A stretch of DNA of 64,000 bases, from the NCBI RefSeq assembly GCF_000740895.1, contig NC_025262.1, forward strand, positions 1,046,001 through 1,110,000, given 5' to 3'. This document shows, one piece after another, positions 9,941 to 19,753 of this stretch. Under the pieces are notes generated by a model that worked only from the letters and a program-made list of their open reading frames with translations, did not search any database and was not told where the DNA came from. Within the stretch, counting starts at the first letter, position 1, and each line of letters opens with the position of its first letter. The position numbers and the translations under genes were made by a program. This DNA comes from Theileria orientalis strain Shintoku (Eukaryota; Apicomplexa; Aconoidasida; Piroplasmida; Theileriidae).

Positions 9941-12900
9941 TTAAAGAAACTTAACGTTGATGTTGGACAGCGAGTTCTTCATCAGCAGGCAGAGCTGCAC
10001 GTCGCCCTCCGGCAGCTTCTTCTCCTGCAGGCTCCGCAGCGAGTCCTTGGAGGCCAGCGCGGCGCTCGTGTTCTGGCTCAGGAGGACGATCCTGTGGATC
10101 TTCTCGAGGAGCTCTATGTTCACGTTGAACTTGACGTAGATCTCCACGAGGCCCTGCGGCTTCACAGGGCGCCCCTGCCTCGTGGTGGCGATGTAGTAGT
10201 ATATGATGAAGAGCTTCCACATGTTGATGATCTTGTAGCGGATGTACTTGTGGATGTACAGGATGATGTCCTTCTCGTCCACCGAGTCCTTCGCCGCCTC
10301 TCCTTGGGCCGGGGGCGCCGAGGGCGCGCTCGTGGTCAGCGTCGTCGTGGCCGGCGCTGGCGTGGGCGCCATCTGCGCACTCGGCGTCGTTCTGAATGCG
10401 TTTGTGTACGGCTGCACCACCAGGGTGTCCGAAAGCTTAAAGGTGACGATCAGCGGGAAGAAGCACAGGTGCAGTTTGTGGCGTATCTCCTTCACCAGCT
10501 TCGGTATCGGCATCTTAATGTCCAGGATCGTGCTGAACTCGTTGATCATGCGGTCGGTCTCGTACACGTTCCTTCCTCCGTCGAGCAGCAGCTGTATGTC
10601 CATCGCCGTCTGTATCACCGACTTGTAGTGGCAGTTGAAGCTCTCGAGTATGTTTTTCAGCAGCTCAATGCCCTCCCTCTTATTCTGGTTCAGGTGGCAC
10701 TTTTTATGTATGTACTTGACGACTCTCTTGATCAGGTCCCTCAGTGGTTTTTCCAGTTCTTCCGGTGCGTCGTCGCTTGCCTTCGGGTCGAACATGGGCA
10801 TTGCGTCGATGATGTGCGTTATTCTGTGTGTCGGTATTGCTGAGTCCGGGATGAATACCAGCAGCTTGTACAGAAAGTTGACTCCCAGCTGGAACAGGAT
10901 CCTTCTCTGCATCAGTATCAGTGTGTTAAGTGGCAGCAGCTCCAAAATCACCTTCTGCAGGTCCAGCTCCTCCACCAGCTTAAGCTCCAGATATGCCACG
11001 TAGTTTTCGCTCATGTTGTTGCTTATTGAGAGCAGTGAGTACACGCTGTACATCCTCTTCGCCCTCTTCAACATTGACATTCTATTCGTGTCTCCGTACT
11101 GCTCAAATTCTACTTCTGAGTTATCCTTGTAATCCAAATCTACCATATATCCCATCGTCTCTCCTGAGGCTCCTGATCCTGCCTCTGTTGCGCCTGATGT
11201 CTTCTCATCACCGTTATTTACACTGCGAACACTATCGTTGCTTTTATGTTGTGTTGTTGAGTTTGTGTTCTGTTGATTGTTACTATTGCTATTGCTTGTA
11301 TCAGTGACTGTGTGTACTTGATTGCTAGTGTTTTTGTTAGTCGGCAACAAGCTATTGTTGTTGTTTGATCCAGTGTCTGTGTTTATGTTGGTGTTTGATA
11401 CTGTGTCTATGTTTATATTGTTGTTTGATACTGTGTCTGTGTTTATGTTGGTGTTTGTAAATATGTTGCTGGTGGTCTGCGATTGATTATTGTTCACATT
11501 GCCGTTGTTGTTATTGTTGTTCACATTGCTGTTGTTGGTGTTGTTATTGTTGTTCACATTGCTGTTGTTGGTGTTGTTATTGTTGTTCACATTGCTGTTG
11601 TTGGTGTTGTTATTGTTGTTCACATTGCTGTTGTTGGTGTTGTTATTGTTGTTGTCGTTTGTTGGTAAAATGTTTGTGTTAACTGTCAAATTGTTGTTTT
11701 CGGTGGTCGCCATGTTGCAGTCGACAGGTAGGCCGCTCTTGTTGGCGACAATAGCAGCTGGTGCAGCAGCCTTGTTTCTTGTCATAATTGAGGTAAGTCT
11801 GCCTTTTCTACTCGTATTCCCACTAGCAGTGCTACTCTTTGATCCAATTACGCTTTTAAGCATGACTCGTATGTTACTATTCGTCTTACCGCCAGTGGCA
11901 CTGTTAACACTGTCGCATGTCCTAGTAATAAGCCTATTTATAAAACCGCCAAGACCAGCGCCGCTTGTACTAGTACTAGTGTTACTGCTACCAGCAGTAC
12001 CAGCGGTTATTGAGTTGTTAGATTTATCGTTACTCGTCAATGTACTGCTAGCATTATTATCATCAACAGGTAATGTACTGCTAGCATTATTATCATCAAC
12101 GGGTAATGTACTGCTAGCATTATTATCAGCAGTTAGTGATTTGTTAACAGGGGTTTCGCCACAGCTAACGGCAGTGTTTGAGCTGTTATCGCTAAATTCC
12201 TTGGGCTTTGATGCACTCGACTCCGTTGGCGTGCCCGAACTTGCTGAGAATGGCGACCCATACCTGCTCAACGACGTCACGTTGTTCAGCGACGTGGTGG
12301 TCGACAGGTCCGCCAACTTAGTCGCGTCGTCCGTGACCTTAATCAACGACTCTGGTGGCAGCACCACCTGCTCCAAAGACTCCTTCCCCTCATCACTACC
12401 TGGCTTCTCGGTGCTCACCATTTCCTTCTCAATAGTGTTAACCATTTCTTGGTCACCTGTGCCTCCACTGTTCTCTTTATCAATAGTGTTAACCGTCTTG
12501 TTATCGGCACTGTTAACGCTATCGTTATAGGCAATGTTAACTCTATCGTTATAGGCAATGTTAACTCTATCGTTATAGGCACTGCCGTTAACACTTTCTT
12601 GCGTTCCCAAGTCCTTGGTGGCATCGGGACCCTCTTGCTCGTCACCGTTGATTGTGCCATCCGTACGCTTTTTTGGGTCCCTCTTGTCACTACCAGTGGG
12701 ACTGGAGATCGGGCGCTTTCTCGGCCTCCCGGGCCCGCGAAGCGCGTTCGCCTCCGGGTCCTCCTCGTTGACTCCGTGGCGGTGGCGAAATAGCCCTGGC
12801 ATAATCAAGGCCGCCTTCAGGTCCATCACTATGTCGTACTTGTCCTCGGCGCCGCCCCCCGACTCGAAGACGAACGGCGGCACGATTGAGAGGTGGCTGA

Positions 12901-15493
12901 AGATCTGCTTGTTGTAGTACTGCTCGTAGAGCTGGTAGACCCTCAGGATCATCAGCGTCAGCGACGAGTCCTGGTTCGCGAATGTGTCGTAGATTTCCAT
13001 CACCATCCTGAAGTTGGGTATGAAGTCCTGCACCTTCGTGTCGTAGAGGAGCACCTGCACGATGTCGTCGACCAGGCACGAGATCATGAACATGCTGCAC
13101 TCGAAGATGCCCAGGTTGCTGTAGATGAGGCTGTTGCAGTACCTCTCCAGGTATTCGTTGTTCGAGCAGACCAGCAGCACGCTGTTGACTCTCATGAGCC
13201 TTCTTCTCTTCAGCATCTGGAACATGTACAGTATGTCGTTGATAATCGGGTTAATCTTGTCTATGATGACCAGGAGCTCGTGGTCCGCGAAGTAGTTTTC
13301 GTACAGGTTAACGAGTCCGTTCAGCAGGTTATCTCCTGAGAAGTGCGTGTCGTTCCAGCTCTTTTCTCCCCTCGTGGCTGCCACGTAGTCCTGGTGCAGG
13401 TAGTAGTAGTACTTATCCTTTGGCTCCAGGCTCCTTCCTATCCTCAGGTCTTCTGATGGTGACGACGCTGCTGACTTAAGCAACAGCAGCTGGTACATCT
13501 GTATGTATATCTGGTTAACCGCGTCGTCCACTGTGTCGTTGTTCTTCACCGTCAGCTTCAGCAGTATTTGTTTGCTGCTCAGCTTTTGGGTCAGCTCCTC
13601 CTGCAGGATGCTTATGAACAGCTGCTGGTCCTGTCTGTCCGAGCCCAGGTCCACCTGCACCACCTTCAGGAAGGGCTCCACCAGGTGTTCTTCGTTAACT
13701 ATTTTCAGCAGGTTTTTCAGTCCCTCCAGCGTGTATCTTCTGATCATTCCTATTACTCGGTTGCAGAACTTTGTCCAGATACTCTCGAACGCCCTTGACC
13801 TCAGCAGGCAGCTCTGGTACACGCTCGTCTCGTACTGCGAGAGTGATGAGTCATCTCCCCAGAGTGACAGTTGTGAGCACATTTCCAGCTCCTGTTTCGT
13901 CGGCGGCACTGTGCATCCTAGTCCGAAGCACAGTCTTTCGAAGCTTCTGTACTTTCTTCTCAGGTCCACTGAGCCCGTTTCATACTTGATTCCTCCCATT
14001 TTATCCAGGTTTTCCAGCACATCTGTGTCCATCACTGCTCTTCTAAACTCTCTGTCCGTAACACTCTCGCTGTCCGTGGCAGTCTCCCTGTACGTGGCAT
14101 TCTCTGGCTCGGCAAATGCTCTCTCAGTGCTTGTTGCTGACTCCTCAAACGTCAACGTTTTCACTGTGCCGGTTTTTGCCTCTGAATGAGCCGATGCTTT
14201 CTCAGTCCTAGCCTTCTGTTCTGATGGATTCAACGCTTTCTCAGTCCTAGCTTTCTGTTCTGATGGATTCAACGCTTTCTCAGTCCTAGCTTTCTGACCT
14301 AAGAGCTTCAATGATTTATCATTCTTTACTGCTGCCACTGAAGTGGTGTTTGTTTTTGGCGTATCTTCTTTCGATGCATCCAACGTCCGGGTCGGGAGTG
14401 GATTCTCCCCCTTGTCCGTCAAATACTCATTAAAATCAGATTGCTCCTTCGTACTATATTCCTCAATTTCTGCCCTCTTCCGTCTATGTCTATTTTTTAC
14501 TTCATCTCCTGATGTACTCTCCCTATGGCTATCCAATGGATCCCCTTTTTCTAATGCTTCTAGAATTGACAAAATACTTGGCGAACAAGATCTACGTTTC
14601 TTTTTACTCTTTTTTCCCTTGGAGTCTTGCGACTTTGACTTACTGGTCTTCTTCTTTCTCTTCTTCTTCGCTAGGTACTCCACTACGTCGTCACACTTTG
14701 CTGAGCCTTTGAGGTCCTCCATCAGTGTCGTCTCTTTCTCCATTACATTTCTCGACAAGTTCAGGTCTCTGTTAAAGTCTTTGCTGTGTAAGATTTTTGA
14801 TATTTTCAACTCTTGGTCCAGCTTTTTGAGCTTAAGCTTTTCCGTATCCAGGATTTCGCACAGGTTGCTAAATTTCTTAGTCATGTTTCCCAGTAGGCTT
14901 TTACTAACGTCCTCCGTCGAGCCTTTACCAAACATTCTAAGACTTTCTGTTTTATTACTCTTGTTGTCAGTCTGATGGTCTTTATCTGTGGTTTCTACAC
15001 AGTTCATATCTGGCACTTTTGTCGTACCCTCCGACCCTGTATTTTTGGATCTGACCTTTGGCGATTTGTCTGATTGCTGAATATCGGCTAATGATTTGCC
15101 CAATGCGCCGCCTTCTGATAATGTAGCGTTGTTTTCAGCTAAACTTGTACAACTGGTCGATATAGAGTGATCGTTACTTATATCTGAATCTTTAAGGTCA
15201 CTTTCAGAATCTAAACATTCTTCTCCTGGTTTTTGCAATATCTCTATAGAATAATATAGTTGGTTTCCGGATAAACCTCCGAAAACATTACTTGGAGCCG
15301 ACTGTGTAGCATCACCACTTTTTGGGAAATCCGATGATACTTCTCTTCCAGTGGATTTAATAAACATATCTATGTCGGATTCCATCTTAAATTCAACATA
15401 TGATAACGCAACAACGGTTTCTTTGGTTTTGTAGTCCAACGATCTTAAACAATCGTTATTACAAAAAGGACAGTTTAAAAAAACTTCTTTCAA
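9941..15493 (-). CDS. Giant protein with a probable Orc3-like region and Asn-rich inserts
   Basis: One uninterrupted frame of 1850 residues. It may really start at the second Met (residue 37), though a CPFCNNDC motif lies before it. The first 500 residues are Ser/Lys-rich and disordered-looking, with a KKKRKKK-type basic stretch and three repeats of SEQKARTEKALNP-like units. Residues about 510-900 are folded. The order of blocks there (a helical start, QVDLGSDRQDQ, LLVIIDKINP, LLVCSNN, then a helix ending YYNKQIFSHL) resembles the AAA-like core of origin recognition subunit Orc3. Residues about 960-1450 are low complexity, including an NNNNNTNNSNV array. A helical C-terminal part (about 1480-1850) could hold the rest of Orc3. 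The Orc3 call is an inference from arrangement, not a clear motif match. Confidence 0.55.
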   Translation of the reverse strand: MKEVFLNCPFCNNDCLRSLDYKTKETVVALSYVEFKMESDIDMFIKSTGREVSSDFPKSGDATQSAPSNVFGGLSGNQLYYSIEILQKPGEECLDSESDLKDSDISNDHSISTSCTSLAENNATLSEGGALGKSLADIQQSDKSPKVRSKNTGSEGTTKVPDMNCVETTDKDHQTDNKSNKTESLRMFGKGSTEDVSKSLLGNMTKKFSNLCEILDTEKLKLKKLDQELKISKILHSKDFNRDLNLSRNVMEKETTLMEDLKGSAKCDDVVEYLAKKKRKKKTSKSKSQDSKGKKSKKKRRSCSPSILSILEALEKGDPLDSHRESTSGDEVKNRHRRKRAEIEEYSTKEQSDFNEYLTDKGENPLPTRTLDASKEDTPKTNTTSVAAVKNDKSLKLLGQKARTEKALNPSEQKARTEKALNPSEQKARTEKASAHSEAKTGTVKTLTFEESATSTERAFAEPENATYRETATDSESVTDREFRRAVMDTDVLENLDKMGGIKYETGSVDLRRKYRSFERLCFGLGCTVPPTKQELEMCSQLSLWGDDSSLSQYETSVYQSCLLRSRAFESIWTKFCNRVIGMIRRYTLEGLKNLLKIVNEEHLVEPFLKVVQVDLGSDRQDQQLFISILQEELTQKLSSKQILLKLTVKNNDTVDDAVNQIYIQMYQLLLLKSAASSPSEDLRIGRSLEPKDKYYYYLHQDYVAATRGEKSWNDTHFSGDNLLNGLVNLYENYFADHELLVIIDKINPIINDILYMFQMLKRRRLMRVNSVLLVCSNNEYLERYCNSLIYSNLGIFECSMFMISCLVDDIVQVLLYDTKVQDFIPNFRMVMEIYDTFANQDSSLTLMILRVYQLYEQYYNKQIFSHLSIVPPFVFESGGGAEDKYDIVMDLKAALIMPGLFRHRHGVNEEDPEANALRGPGRPRKRPISSPTGSDKRDPKKRTDGTINGDEQEGPDATKDLGTQESVNGSAYNDRVNIAYNDRVNIAYNDSVNSADNKTVNTIDKENSGGTGDQEMVNTIEKEMVSTEKPGSDEGKESLEQVVLPPESLIKVTDDATKLADLSTTTSLNNVTSLSRYGSPFSASSGTPTESSASKPKEFSDNSSNTAVSCGETPVNKSLTADNNASSTLPVDDNNASSTLPVDDNNASSTLTSNDKSNNSITAGTAGSSNTSTSTSGAGLGGFINRLITRTCDSVNSATGGKTNSNIRVMLKSVIGSKSSTASGNTSRKGRLTSIMTRNKAAAPAAIVANKSGLPVDCNMATTENNNLTVNTNILPTNDNNNNNTNNSNVNNNNNTNNSNVNNNNNTNNSNVNNNNNTNNSNVNNNNNNGNVNNNQSQTTSNIFTNTNINTDTVSNNNINIDTVSNTNINTDTGSNNNNSLLPTNKNTSNQVHTVTDTSNSNSNNQQNTNSTTQHKSNDSVRSVNNGDEKTSGATEAGSGASGETMGYMVDLDYKDNSEVEFEQYGDTNRMSMLKRAKRMYSVYSLLSISNNMSENYVAYLELKLVEELDLQKVILELLPLNTLILMQRRILFQLGVNFLYKLLVFIPDSAIPTHRITHIIDAMPMFDPKASDDAPEELEKPLRDLIKRVVKYIHKKCHLNQNKREGIELLKNILESFNCHYKSVIQTAMDIQLLLDGGRNVYETDRMINEFSTILDIKMPIPKLVKEIRHKLHLCFFPLIVTFKLSDTLVVQPYTNAFRTTPSAQMAPTPAPATTTLTTSAPSAPPAQGEAAKDSVDEKDIILYIHKYIRYKIINMWKLFIIYYYIATTRQGRPVKPQGLVEIYVKFNVNIELLEKIHRIVLLSQNTSAALASKDSLRSLQEKKLPEGDVQLCLLMKNSLSNINVKFL
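11490..11660 (-). repeat. 33-nt tandem array coding for Asn-rich 11-residue units
   Basis: A 33-nt unit repeats about four times head to tail, at 11519, 11552, 11585 and 11618, and a diverged 27-nt unit precedes them. On the minus strand each copy codes for NNNNNTNNSNV. The period is a multiple of three, so copy-number change keeps the giant protein in frame. The copies are almost identical, suggesting recent expansion. Confidence 0.9.
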
Positions 15494-15818
15494 TGAGATT
15501 GAAGCTCATAATTTGTTTCATTGTTCTAATGTTTATTTTATGAGCACCTAACATAATAAAAAGGCCAAGTGTGATCACGACATCACCTCATTGTTGTGAT
15601 TCCACCTTACATTTTATAGATTGATGTAGTTTGATATTTGACCCCTAGCCATTATTGCAGATGTGTTACTTTAATATTTGTTTATAATAACCGAACTTTT
15701 AATCAGTTCAATCTTTTTTTGATTTGAGGAATTAGTGTATTATAAGAGTCCGTAAGGTCTGAAAGTGGTCCCATTTCTTTAATATGTGCGTAGCCCCGTG
15801 TAAAATAGAAGCAGTATC
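15494..15818. other. Divergent spacer
   Basis: This 325-nt region lies between the divergent starts of the giant protein and the mitochondrial carrier. It is A/T-rich, has no open frame worth calling and shows no repeat. Confidence 0.6.
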
Positions 15819-17167
15819 ATGTCAAATGAAGTTGATAGGTGGAAGAATAAGAAGAAGCACTCCTTTGTAGCTTGCGGCTTGCTCTCTGGAGTTATCACGA
15901 AGACGATATGTGCGCCGTTCGACCGAATTCGTCTTCTATACCAAGTTCAGCCAATGTTTGGCCAATATCGCAACGATTCGTTCCAAAATAACAGGAAGTA
16001 TAAGGGAGTTTTGAGAACAGCACAAAAAATATTTAACGAGGAAGGTTTCCGGGGGCTGTGGAGAGGGAACCTGGCGAACACGATAAGGGGCGGCATATGC
16101 TACGCAACGAAGTTCGGCATGAACGACACGACGAGAGAATACCTTAAAACTAACTCGATGCTGCAAACGTGGCTGCGCAAACGCACATTCGCGTCCTCGA
16201 ACCATGTGAGAGCGGAATCTCAGAACGAAGTGCTGGTTTCACTTATGGCAGGCGCGACGGCCGGCCTGGTTCAGAAGAGTTTGACGTACCCGTTGGACCT
16301 ATTGAGTGTAAGAATGGCGCTGGGAGTAAACACCAAGCACCTGTCAACATCGACATACACAGGTACGCATTGTAGTTTAGAAATAGATAACGGCTTAACA
16401 GCAGTAGATAATACCATTGGTACCAGTATAAACGGCGATTGAATAGTATTTACTTGACAGATAAATGCTTTAAAGCAGTAGATTAAATAGGATGACAAAT
16501 GTGTGCAGGAATATTTGACTGTTTTAACCAAATACTTAAGACGGAGGGAGTGATGGGATTCTATAAAGGATTCTCTCCCACCATGGTGACAGGAGTACCC
16601 TACGTGGCCCTGCAACTCTCATTTTTCGAGTTCTACAGAAAGAAGATGCGCGAATACTGCTCGAAGAAGGAAAGCCTGTCAATAAAGCAAATCGCTTTTA
16701 TGTCATCACTGGCAGGCTCGGCGGCAGGAGCCTCAGCACTCTTCATAGTATTCCCAGGTACGGCGTAGGCTTAATATACGGAATGAGCACATTGGTAGTG
16801 CGATAGTCATCTGCGTTGTAACTGGCAGTGCGATATGCGCAAATGCGTTTAAACAAATGGATGTGCAGGTGACACTGTGAGGAAGAGGATGATGAACAAC
16901 GCAATATCGAGTGAAAATAGGCTCTACAGGAACTCGTTATACTGTATGAAGTACATATTCAAAAACGAAGGTACACATTAGATAAATACAGGTAGTTAGG
17001 GGGTTTAGAGGCCGCGAGGCAAGCAGACGACTGAAGTTAATTGAAAATGTGCAGGGATTCTGGCCTTTTACCACGGGTTATTTCCGTCCATGCTCAAGTC
17101 GCTGCCGTCAGGAGCAATTCAGTTCCTTATGTACGAAGTTCTGAAACACATAGCCCAAACTCTTTAA
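15819..17167 (+). CDS. Mitochondrial carrier family protein, CoA/ADP-carrier type (4 exons)
   Basis: Exons 15819-16362, 16509-16757, 16869-16970 and 17055-17167 give 335 residues, typical of the SLC25 family. All three signature repeats are visible: APFDRIRLLYQV near residue 32, YPLDLLSVRM near residue 158, and FPGDTVRKRM across the intron between exons 2 and 3. The matching G-x-W/F-x-G segments (FRGLWRGN, VMGFYKGF, ILAFYHGL) are also present. The first repeat with its Arg-rich PFDRIR and the layout resemble SLC25A42/SLC25A16-type CoA carriers; substrate is inferred, not shown. The expected location is the mitochondrial inner membrane with six helices. All three introns split a codon after G. 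Repeat 3 has Gly in place of the usual Leu (FPGD). Confidence 0.9.
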
Positions 17168-17447
17168 TATAGTGTAGAATTATAAGTACATGGGTGGTAC
17201 ATTTTAGAATAATTGGTGTTTTAGAGGAATGTTATGCACCTCGAGTCGATGAGGTTCCAATAGGAAACAACGAATATAAAAAAGGGTGTGAGAGTTAATT
17301 TTGGACAATTTCAAAAGAAAAGGCCTTAGGTGAACAGTAAGAAGAAAATATACAAGTATCAGGGCCAATGAACCCAATATAAGACTAAAAGAACTATGAC
17401 AGTTATTGCTCACATCTAAGCTGAGATTCGTAACGCAGCTTCAGCAA

Positions 17448-17807
17448 ATGGCAGTTGACGACGTAAGGACTGTGGGAGAACAAAAGGAGGGAGCCAGCAA
17501 GCCAGAAGGCTCCGATGAAACCAAGGACAAGAGCTTCACAGACTCAGTGTTGGAGACTTTCTCGGTAACCCCAAACCAAATAACAGATACACTTTAGACC
17601 TTCGGGAACTCAGTGAGAGGATTTTGCGTGGAAACGGGAAACAGCCTAAAGGGCTGCGCATACCCGGTGAAGGAAAGGGTGGTGAAGGTCTACGACGATG
17701 TAGTAAGCACCTTTAAGACAAAAGGTACCAGAAATGACCATAAGTATAAGAACGTGTCGAGATTCGGAAATGAATCCCAATATACACCTAAATCGACTAA
17801 TTCTTAA
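17448..17807 (+). CDS. Small protein with GCAYPVKE motif, function unknown (2 exons)
   Basis: Exons 17448-17564 and 17598-17807 are joined across a 33-nt intron (gtaacc...tttag) that removes an in-frame stop; the product is 108 residues. The N-terminal 35 residues are charged and hydrophilic. Residues 45-75 form the compact, probably structured part, containing the sequence GCAYPVKERVVKVYDDV. The tail is basic and Asn/Ser-rich. Cys-Ala-Tyr-Pro-Val-Lys-Glu reminds me of small alveolate pellicle proteins, but I could not confirm this. No signal peptide or membrane segment. Additional 5' exons cannot be excluded because the ATG lies directly after an AG-rich tract. Confidence 0.5.
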
Positions 17808-17834
17808 TTTTATTTTTTAATTTATTCCTTTAGA

Positions 17835-18145
17835 CTAAACCACTTCAACTTGGGTCAATTCGCGCCTAAATTGAGGGGTTAACTTTGGAGCGCCTGTGGC
17901 CACTGATATGGGAGATTTGTGTGCCCATAAACCTAGGAATTTGATGAATACGCTCAACTTGATTTCCTGTAAGTGGGCGGCTTCCTTTTGGAATCTAACC
18001 ACCCTCGATGTAAATATTTTTTACGAAGTTACGTTTTAATATTCCGTGCGTTAATGGTAGTTGGTCGTGTTTGACTGAAGAAAGGAAGCTAGTACCTTTT
18101 AGGTGGTCCAACGCCTACACATTAGGAATCTGCAGAACAGCGCAT
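17835..18145 (-). CDS. Tentative tiny gene, function unknown (3 exons)
   Basis: The last exon (17835-17994) is open and ends in TAG after a plausible peptide (KFLGLWAHKSP...TPQFRRELTQ). It is preceded by a good acceptor (ggttag). A 19-nt exon at 18096-18114 with a clean donor, and an ATG exon at 18139-18145 across a 24-nt intron, would give about 60 residues. The product would be basic with one short hydrophobic stretch, as in small mitochondrial proteins (guess). The first two exons are weak; the last exon is the only part I trust. Confidence 0.35.
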
Positions 18146-18474
18146 AAGTGCATAGTATATCTCGGTATTAAGAGGAAGGGAGGAATATAAAAAATTGTAT
18201 ATTTTAATATTTTAAAGAGTAAATTTGGTTTAGATGCATGTTGGTTAACTGTGGATCCTGTTCAGAGACAAATAAGTAACAAAAAAATATTTACAGGCTT
18301 CCTGGAACATAAATTTTAAGTTATATATATTTATTTGATATATTTTGGATTTATAAGATATCTAGCAAAAAGAAAACTTAGAGGAACAGTGACTATAAAA
18401 AAGGAATCCTGCACATTAGAACCGATATTTAAAGAAGTGATATGTAAAAATAAATCAGGTCAAATAATAACAAA
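18146..18474. other. A/T-rich spacer
   Basis: About 330 nt, A/T-rich with stops in every frame. It lies upstream of the next plus-strand gene. Nothing else was seen, but a missed 5' exon of the tiny minus-strand gene could lie here. Confidence 0.5.
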
Positions 18475-19248
18475 ATGACACTAAATATGTACGGAGGCAC
18501 CTTTGTGGGATTTAAAGCGATAAGAGAAGGGGAGATTAAAAGTAAATCGGGCTCTTCTAACGAAGATAAATCTCCATATCCGACACTTGACGAAAAACCG
18601 GATAAAGTAATAGTAACCTTGATCGGAGTAGAGTAAGTTTAAATTAATTTGATGTAAATGTGTAATTATTTAGTAACTTGAGGCTTCCGGAAGTGAGCGA
18701 TCCGAATAAGAGGGAGCTGGTAGTAACAGCGATTTTTGATGACGATTCAGTTGAAGAGGTGAGTGTGTAAGAGAATCACTAGTAATTTTAGTCGTTGACT
18801 CATGCGAGGCAGAATTCTGAAATTGTTGATGCCCAATATTATCACGACTCATACTCTGCAAACTTCAATTCGTATCAGGTATGTGTGAATTTTAATGAAA
18901 AATATATAGCTTGTTTTACCCTGCGGTGATAAGAAGGTTCTGTCATTGTACCTCTCTTGTGTTACTACGCTCTTTATGGAAGACGGAACGAAACGAATTG
19001 AATTCAAGGGGCATAGTTACACACGGGGCATAGAACTTTCCACTTGTTTGGACCACAAACAGATAAGAGAAGAGCTCATCTTGTCTGACGAAACCAACAT
19101 TCCTGGTGTAAAACTGGTGTTCAGACTGGTCACCACGAAGAAAGAGTTAGGCCCAGAAGTCAAAGAGGATACAATTTGCAGGTAAGCTTTCAGGCATATA
19201 CACCTAATTTTCAGCGTTCTGGAGAGGTACAAAAAGTCAGAGGACTGA
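18475..19248 (+). CDS. Conserved-looking protein of unknown function (5 exons)
   Basis: Exons 18475-18632, 18674-18758, 18792-18878, 18934-19181 and 19215-19248 join in frame to 203 residues. The introns are 33-55 nt. The start MTLNMYGGTF has a second Met four residues on. Several beta-strand-like stretches alternate with charged loops (KVIVTLIGV, ELVVTAIFDDD, LSLYLSCVTTLF, VKLVFRLVT), and the pattern would fit a C2-like or other beta-sandwich fold. I see no calcium-site aspartate pattern and do not name the family. No signal peptide or membrane segment. The acceptor of exon 4 could be 3 nt further on (aag|aag), changing one residue. Confidence 0.65.
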
Positions 19249-19753
19249 CACCTTCCTGCACTTCCACAGCTCTTAATGTGCTCAAATTTTCCGTATATAT
19301 CCTAAATATTAGTAGGTAGAAGATTCTACCCTTATTTATGATGTATCTGATTAGTATTCTGCCTAAGATGCGACGTTATTGTACATCCGATTCTCAATGT
19401 GCATCGAAGTGCTGAGAGGATGTCTATGGTACGACTTCTGAGTGAAAATGAGAGTTTAAAAAATTAAAAAAAGAAGATTTAAAATTAATTTTAATAAATT
19501 TAATCGTTTATCGGGGTTTAAATTGATAAATTATACCTGCACATTTGTATTCATCATTGTGACTCGATGTGTAACGACCTTTAAGTATCGGAGCATAGTA
19601 GGAAGCTATTAGCCTAAAAATAACAAAAAAAGGACCAAAAAAATATTGGTTTATATAGTAAATGGTTGTAACACTAATAATATGAAGATTTGTGCATAAG
19701 CTTCAAGGATTCCACAAATGTGCAATAAGATTTGAATAACTAACTTGGATTTC
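19249..19753. other. Spacer without a supported gene
   Basis: 505 nt between two plus-strand genes. The first 200 nt have mixed composition and may be 3' UTR; the rest is A/T-rich and presumably the promoter of the protease gene. I checked for tRNA-like folding by eye and found none. Confidence 0.5.

Noticed and set aside
11490..12530. Hydrophobic Leu/Val-rich frame of 346 codons on the plus strand
   Set aside because: It is the reverse complement of Asn-rich and Ser/Thr-rich repeats in the giant gene; Asn codons read as Val/Leu on the other strand.
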